From Salinigranum marinum (GTDB lineage: Archaea; Halobacteriota; Halobacteria; Halobacteriales; Haloferacaceae), in the NCBI RefSeq assembly GCF_024228675.1, contig NZ_CP100463.1:124001-188000 (forward strand): 64,000 nt of DNA. Reading direction: 5' to 3'. Positions 59,978 to 64,000 of the stretch are shown here, piece after piece (position 1 is the stretch's first letter; every line of letters starts with the position of its first letter). The translations under genes were made by a program, and so were the position numbers. The notes beneath the pieces were generated by a model. It made no database searches and had not been told where the DNA came from. It was given only the letters and a program-made list of their open reading frames with translations.

Positions 59978-60451
59978 ACAGATCGATCCCGATTTCGGTT
60001 CAGGACTCCAGGCCAACCGAGTACATAGTTTACCGGCCGAGTTAGGGAGATATCCGTCTCCCTCGACCAACTCCACTGAGCCGCTTCCGTAGCATCGATA
60101 CTCACTGTGAATGGTCTCCTTGGTGGTCGACGCGAGCTCTTAGCATACAGTTCCCTGGAATGCTGAGTGTTCGACGTGAATGCTACTGGCGCGGGAGAAT
60201 TCACGGACGGATTCGCCTGGTCGAACCTGCGAGATACGCGCTCTCTATGCAGCGCGCTCTCAGAAACCTCACCGAGTGCTGTCACAAGGTGCTTGCGAGA
60301 TACAGAGGCTGAATTCAGCGTGATGGCGTATTTCCCCTCCGGCCGAATCGGCTGAACCAGTTTTCAATAGCTACGCTATTCACTCGGTCATGCACTTGTG
60401 AGGTGGAGCGGTACTTCGGGTTACAACCCACGAAAAAGAGTAGTGTGAGTG
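59978..60451. other. Intergenic region inside the mobile unit
   Basis: About 474 bases between the convergent secreted-protein and permease genes. On the minus strand around 60,350-60,170 there is a protein-like run (PEGKYAITLNSASVSRKHLV) without a start or an obvious homologue, perhaps a gene relic. The rest has no repeat, RNA or promoter that I can recognise. Confidence 0.3.
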
Positions 60452-61879
60452 TTAGTCGTCGGACACAGAAATCGTGTCCGCTTGGGGTGTAACCTCAGAC
60501 TGGGGGTAGGTGTCGAGAACCCAAATTTTCATTAGGCCATAATAGACGCCTACGCTCACGAGCATTGCCACGAAGAAAGCCAGGTCGGGAAACAGAAGGC
60601 CCAGTGCCGCAGAGACTGCGTACGTGACCATCGCGGCAGGGTTGAAATTCCGCCAGTAGGAGTACTGCCCGTTGGCGTCATACAGGTCTTTAAGATTGAG
60701 TTCGCGCTTCCGAATGGCGTAGTAGTCAGTAATCATAATGCCGACAATTGGGCCGAGAAGGGCCGAGATCCAGAGCAGAATCGTGGGGATGAGGTCCGCA
60801 AACTCCCAGGGCTGGATGAGCAACCCGACGACACCCGCAGCCGTCACCGCAGTTGGGAACGTAATACGTCGCGGGAACAGATTCACGAACACGTATCCCG
60901 GTGGGAGAAGGTTCTGGCCGGTGTTTGAAGCGACCTGTGCGAAGATGACGAATGAGGCCAGTACGAAGACCAGCAACACGGTGTTACCACCGAAGACCTC
61001 CGCCATGACAAGGATTGGGTTCCACTCACCAGTGGCGATTCCGCTAGTCATGCCGACGATGACGAAGAAAGCCATCGGGGGCACCAATCCGAAGAACTGC
61101 GCCCAGGCGCTCCCCTTGTTACGTTCCACCCAACTCGTGTCACCCTCCGGGCGCTTGAGGAACTGGGTGAAGTCAGCGATGTTGACCGCCATCGTGATCT
61201 GTGCACCGGCCATGATGGCTACTGCCGAGAGGAACGAGATGCCGCCTTCACCACTGGACGAGAAGAGTTGTGCGAGGGTCAGGTCGTACCGCTGAATGAG
61301 TACGACTTCCATGATAATCCCCGTGATGATGAGGATCGGTGCCGCGACCCAGTCAAACTTTGAGATGGCATCAATTCCGAGCGCTGTGTTCAGGATTTGG
61401 AATAGGCCGAATATGGCGATGATGAGGATTAGGTTTGAGTAGCCAGTCAGCGTCTCCATGATGAGGTTCAACGCTGTCGCGCCAAGCCAGGTCTGGAATC
61501 CGAACCAGAACACAGCGGGCAGGGCCCGAACGAGCGCCGGGATGTGCGCCCCCAGATATCCGAAGGGTGCCCTGATATACACCGCGAATGGAATACCGTG
61601 TTTAAGACCGATATCACCAGTCAAGACGAGTAAAACCCACACTGCGATGTTACCAATAATGACCGTGGCCACAATCATCAGCGGCGATAGCGCGGGATAC
61701 ACCTGAGCGCCGGCAACAAACGAGACAAGTTGTACGTAGAGCCCGACGCTAATCAGAAAGAATCCGAGACTTGAGATGCTTCGGTCCTCAACGGACTTTG
61801 GCATGATGTCCTTTCCTTTCAGGCTGAGCCCGGTCGCTTCTTCTACCGTTTCTTCGTGTGAAATATTATTATTTGTCAT
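60452..61879 (-). CDS. NCS1 family permease (cytosine/hydantoin/allantoin type)
   Basis: 475-residue nucleobase:cation symporter-1 transporter with twelve predicted transmembrane segments. Family marks are GFFLISVGLYVQLVSFVAG, GIPFAVYIRAPFGYLGAHIPALVRALPAVFWFGFQTWLGATALN (the NCS1 signature in helices 3-4) and the MITDYYAIRKRELNLKDLYD loop near the end. Its ATG overlaps the hydantoinase stop by one base (TAATG), so the two are co-translated. Importers of this family carry hydantoins, allantoin, uracil, cytosine or purines; the hydantoinase partner points to a cyclic ureide. It could make up for the broken NCS2 permease at 23,241. Confidence 0.92.
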   Translation of the reverse strand: MTNNNISHEETVEEATGLSLKGKDIMPKSVEDRSISSLGFFLISVGLYVQLVSFVAGAQVYPALSPLMIVATVIIGNIAVWVLLVLTGDIGLKHGIPFAVYIRAPFGYLGAHIPALVRALPAVFWFGFQTWLGATALNLIMETLTGYSNLILIIAIFGLFQILNTALGIDAISKFDWVAAPILIITGIIMEVVLIQRYDLTLAQLFSSSGEGGISFLSAVAIMAGAQITMAVNIADFTQFLKRPEGDTSWVERNKGSAWAQFFGLVPPMAFFVIVGMTSGIATGEWNPILVMAEVFGGNTVLLVFVLASFVIFAQVASNTGQNLLPPGYVFVNLFPRRITFPTAVTAAGVVGLLIQPWEFADLIPTILLWISALLGPIVGIMITDYYAIRKRELNLKDLYDANGQYSYWRNFNPAAMVTYAVSAALGLLFPDLAFFVAMLVSVGVYYGLMKIWVLDTYPQSEVTPQADTISVSDD

Positions 61880-63282
61880 TATTTGAGTCGACTCCTAAAT
61901 GTTTGTGTTGCGTTACTCCCATCGGTGGGGACGTAGTCCCCGACCTTCTCACCGACAAGTGTACCGTCCTCCACCACCACCTCACCGCCGACAATTGTGG
62001 CTGTTGGCCGGCCTCGCATCTGCTTCCCCGCGAAGGGGGTGTAATCAGTCGTCATATGCAGTTTTTCAGCCTCAAGCGTCCACTCGGCCTCCGGGTCGAA
62101 GATGACGAGGTCGGCATCAGCGCCAACACTGATACTTCCCTTGTGTGGGTAGAGCCCGAGCATCTTTGCGATGTTCGTGGCGGTGAGGTCGACAAAGCGC
62201 TCGACCGGAAGTCGGCCTTCTGCGACTGCATCAGTGTAGAAGACGGTATTCCGCGTTTCGACACCGGGTAGCCCCATCGGCATGCGTGTGATGTCATCGC
62301 GGTACTGCTCCTTCTGCTCTGTATCGTATCCGCAGTGATCGCTGTTGACCGTCTGAATCGCGCCACGTTCCAGCATCTCCCAAAGACGATTGTTGTTCTC
62401 CCGAGAGCGGATTGGCGGACTACAGACGAACTTCTCACCGTCTTCGCGATTATACACTTCGCGCCTTAGGGTAAGGTAATGTGGACAGGTCTCGGCCAGT
62501 AGCGGTAACTCCCGGTCAGCGGCCGATTCCAGCACCCGCTGGGCCTCCTTCGTGCTGACGTGGACGAAGAACGCCGGGCAGTCCGTCTCCTCGACGAGAT
62601 CAGCAATCGTCCACATAGCAGTAGTTTCTGAGACGTTCGGATGCATGTCGGGATGGACCGAATAATCGGTCTCACCACGCTCCACCTGCTGTTCAATCAG
62701 ATGGCCGATGATCTCCTCGTCCTCCGCGTGGATGAGGGCGAGCCCGTCGTTTTCCTCAATGGTCTTGAAAGCGTCCCGGATTTCACCGTGAGAGACCATG
62801 AGACGACCTTCGTACACCATGAACATTTTGACCGAGGCCGCACCCCGGTCGATGAGCTCTGGGAGTTCGCCGAGCGTTGTCTCGGTGACTTCGGTCAGGC
62901 AGGCATGGAGCCCGTAGTTCGTGAAGACATCACCGTCCGCATCTTGCCGACGTCGTTTGTATGCCTCAAGTGGGGTCTCGTCAGGGTCGGGTATGGCGAA
63001 CGGGACAATCGTTGTTGTCCCGCCGTGAGCAGCAGCACGCGTTGCGTCCGTGAAACCGTCCCGAGTGACGAACTCCCCTAGTGGAATCTTCACATGAACG
63101 TGGGAATCGATGAAGCCCGGGAAGACGTACTGACCGCTCGCATCGATTGTTTGCTCGGTGTCATCAGAGAGCGATCCGACATCGGTGAGAGTTACAATTT
63201 TACCATCCCGAACGCCGATGTCCATCTCGTCAGTTTGTTCAGGTGAAACAACAGTTCCACCGGTTACTATTAAATCATGCAA
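61879..63282 (-). CDS. Hydantoinase/dihydropyrimidinase family cyclic amidase
   Basis: 467 residues if started at TTG 63,282 (LHDLIVTGGTVVSPEQ). A TTG at 63,312 is in frame, but the AT-rich TATA-like box ATTTATATATTTT (63,315-63,327) would then overlap the leader, so 63,282 is preferred. Motifs are FPGFIDSHVHVKIPLG (metal His pair), GAASVKMFMVYEG with the carboxylated Lys, LIHAEDEEI, FFVHVSTKEA, LLAETCPHYL and QTVNSDHCGYD with the metal Asp. The SVKMFMVYEG segment is typical of D-hydantoinases and dihydropyrimidinases. It hydrolyses a cyclic ureide, perhaps dihydropyrimidine, hydantoin or allantoin. Different in sequence from the enzyme at 25,073. Confidence 0.9.
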   Translation of the reverse strand: MHDLIVTGGTVVSPEQTDEMDIGVRDGKIVTLTDVGSLSDDTEQTIDASGQYVFPGFIDSHVHVKIPLGEFVTRDGFTDATRAAAHGGTTTIVPFAIPDPDETPLEAYKRRRQDADGDVFTNYGLHACLTEVTETTLGELPELIDRGAASVKMFMVYEGRLMVSHGEIRDAFKTIEENDGLALIHAEDEEIIGHLIEQQVERGETDYSVHPDMHPNVSETTAMWTIADLVEETDCPAFFVHVSTKEAQRVLESAADRELPLLAETCPHYLTLRREVYNREDGEKFVCSPPIRSRENNNRLWEMLERGAIQTVNSDHCGYDTEQKEQYRDDITRMPMGLPGVETRNTVFYTDAVAEGRLPVERFVDLTATNIAKMLGLYPHKGSISVGADADLVIFDPEAEWTLEAEKLHMTTDYTPFAGKQMRGRPTATIVGGEVVVEDGTLVGEKVGDYVPTDGSNATQTFRSRLK

Positions 63283-63634
63283 TGGATTACCACACCGCGT
63301 GTCTCCACTCAAGGATTTATATATTTTAACGAGACAGAAAGATTTTCCGGCATTTGACTTATTCGAAGTGGTGAGTGACGTCTGCTGATGAAGGCCACGG
63401 CTATCGCTGGCAGTCCACTGCGTAGGTGGTGATAGGCGAGGAAGCAGGCAACCAGTCGGCCGTGAACAGGGAGACCGTTAAGCGAACGTATTGCTGCATA
63501 CTCACCTAGCGCCCTGAGTGCGACAACTTGCTCGGTTATGACTCGGAGTTCGCGAAAAGTATCGACTTACTCTCTTGGCATCTGGTCAATAAGCGCTCTG
63601 TATTCAGCAAGACTGCTGAAACCTATCACCGATT
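63283..63634. promoter_or_regulatory. Promoter region of the hydantoinase-permease operon and IS end
   Basis: ATTTATATATTTT at 63,315-63,327 lies 33-45 bases before TTG 63,282 on the minus strand, the spacing expected of an archaeal TATA box. The remaining 300 bases up to the IS end contain no gene. Close to the border, CTCTGTATTCAGCAAG (63,597-63,612) is the subterminal repeat shared with other ends of this IS type. Confidence 0.5.
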
Positions 63635-63652
63635 GAGGGTTTCAACAAGGCC

Positions 63653-63787
63653 GTTCCGGGCTAAATGGTCTTCGGCGTGATCGAGGGCGGTGTTCGCCGG
63701 CATCGGCCCGACAATGAACTCGGTCGCGTACTTCTCGTCGTCTCGGTAGATGTCGACGTGGAGTCCCTCTTCGGTGACGTCGTGCAT
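63653..63787 (-). pseudogene. Protein A copy 2, N-terminal fragment
   Basis: 45 codons from ATG 63,787: MHDVTEEGLHVDIYRDDEKY, ATEFIVGPMPANTALDHAED and HLARN, then the mobile unit begins. This closely tracks protein A at 55,639 (HDVTEEGLHINVYRDGEKTD, PANQTLNAAEDHL). The true start may lie further upstream, but an in-frame TGA occurs 18 bases before the ATG. Its missing end is at 58,262-58,197, on the far side of the mobile unit. Confidence 0.72.
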
Positions 63788-64000
63788 GCACTCTCGACCC
63801 TCTCAGCGGAGCGTCTCGTACCCACCGCGTCGCCCGCGACCCGGCGGATGATCAAGGCGCTGCTTGAGGCTGGTGAACCGCTCGGGAAGGACGAACTCAT
63901 GGAGCGAGCGGATATCTGCGGGAAGACGTACTACAATCGGATTGAGGACCTGCGGGCAATCGCGATCGTTGAGCAGGACGAGGGGGGCGTGTGGCGTCTC
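63782..64000 (+). CDS. Winged-helix domain protein, cut by window edge
   Basis: The plus strand reads without a stop from GTG 63,782 to the edge: VHALSTLSAERLVPTASPAT, then RRMIKALLEAGEPLGKDELM, ERADICGKTYYNRIEDLRAI and AIVEQDEGGVWRL. The last 50 residues form a winged helix-turn-helix of the kind common in haloarchaeal regulators and mobile-element proteins. A start within 63,782-63,850 is likely, since further upstream the plus strand is antisense to the protein A fragment. The promoters of A and this gene would overlap, suggesting that it might regulate the A/B module. Confidence 0.55.
   Translation, partial: MHALSTLSAERLVPTASPATRRMIKALLEAGEPLGKDELMERADICGKTYYNRIEDLRAIAIVEQDEGGVWRL

Larger units (their letters stand above)
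58263..63652. mobile_element. 5.4-kb transposon-like unit carrying permease and hydantoinase
   Basis: The ends GGCTCTGTTGAAACCCTC (58,263-58,280) and, inverted, GGCCTTGTTGAAACCCTC (to 63,652) match at 16 of 18 bases. Subterminal CGTGCTGCATACAG and CTTGCTGAATACAG also agree. The unit splits a small gene whose halves lie exactly at its two borders. Flanks GTTCAGGG (58,254) and GTTCCGGG (63,653) look like a decayed 8-bp target duplication. No transposase gene is inside, so it must be moved in trans. GGCnCTGTTGnAAA ends with 8-bp duplications recall IS6-family elements, but an IS5-like transposase in this window has the same end. Confidence 0.75.

Noticed and set aside
63665-63781. Plus-strand extension of the winged-helix frame upstream of 63,782
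   Set aside because: This part is antisense to the protein A fragment, which has a clear homologue in the window; the continuous frame is probably accidental.
1-64000. CRISPR arrays, tRNA or rRNA genes
   Set aside because: No regularly spaced repeats and no tRNA/rRNA-like sequence were found on reading; repeats seen are all IS ends or dyads.

Overview
This window is a GC-rich haloarchaeal chromosome segment. The evidence is the acidic Asp/Glu-rich proteins, GC-ending codons, Tat/lipobox secretion signals, archaeal TATA-type promoters, a haloarchaeal-type malate synthase and ISH-type insertion sequences. The first ~38 kb has uniform high GC. From about 39 kb to the right end the base composition becomes patchy and AT-richer, and the DNA is packed with insertion sequences, their ends and broken genes.

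Positions 740-28,115 form a purine salvage/degradation island. Genes for adenine deaminase, two guanine-deaminase-like amidohydrolases and a third amidohydrolase feed a two-subunit xanthine dehydrogenase. Uricase, hydroxyisourate hydrolase, OHCU decarboxylase, an allantoinase-type hydantoinase and an allantoate-amidohydrolase-type enzyme follow. A malate synthase is placed to absorb the glyoxylate. A BMP-type (nucleoside) ABC transporter (10,366-15,551) supplies substrate, an IclR regulator (27,294) is the likely controller, and a xanthine/uracil permease is reduced to its C-terminal half. A tight operon (5,991-9,741) joins a Rieske dioxygenase alpha/beta pair, an unknown protein and one of the deaminases, with a RidA gene just upstream. 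This is not part of any textbook purine pathway. No FAD subunit of xanthine dehydrogenase and no recognised ureidoglycolate enzyme is present; a small cupin is a candidate for the latter step.

Positions 28,116-39,042 carry ordinary chromosomal genes: a membrane protein, a universal stress protein, an SDR, two small membrane proteins, a truncated alpha/beta hydrolase, an LLM oxidoreductase, a GH3 glycosidase and a SagB-type nitroreductase. Two AT-rich perfect inverted repeats (24,196 and 28,679) stand out.

Positions 39,173-58,262 are an IS hot spot. It holds an ISH3-type element with a 5-bp target duplication, an orphan IS200/IS605-type right end (omega-RNA-like hairpin), a 354-bp element with 20-bp perfect terminal repeats enclosing a 58-residue membrane protein, a resolvase fragment, an IS5-like transposase with a nonsense codon, an IS1595-type element between poly-gamma-glutamate synthesis genes, and an ISH8-type element nested in another transposase with a perfect 10-bp duplication. 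A second, decayed ISH8-type copy also has a 10-bp duplication. Between them lie a histidine kinase, a sodium:solute symporter pair, a DJ-1 family protein and a nitrilase.

Positions 58,263-63,652 form a 5.4-kb unit bounded by inverted IS ends. It carries a secreted protein, an NCS1 permease and a hydantoinase. It has landed inside a small gene whose two halves can still be read on either side, so it is a transposon-like catabolic cargo unit that adds a second hydantoin/pyrimidine/allantoin uptake-and-hydrolysis module to a genome that already has one.
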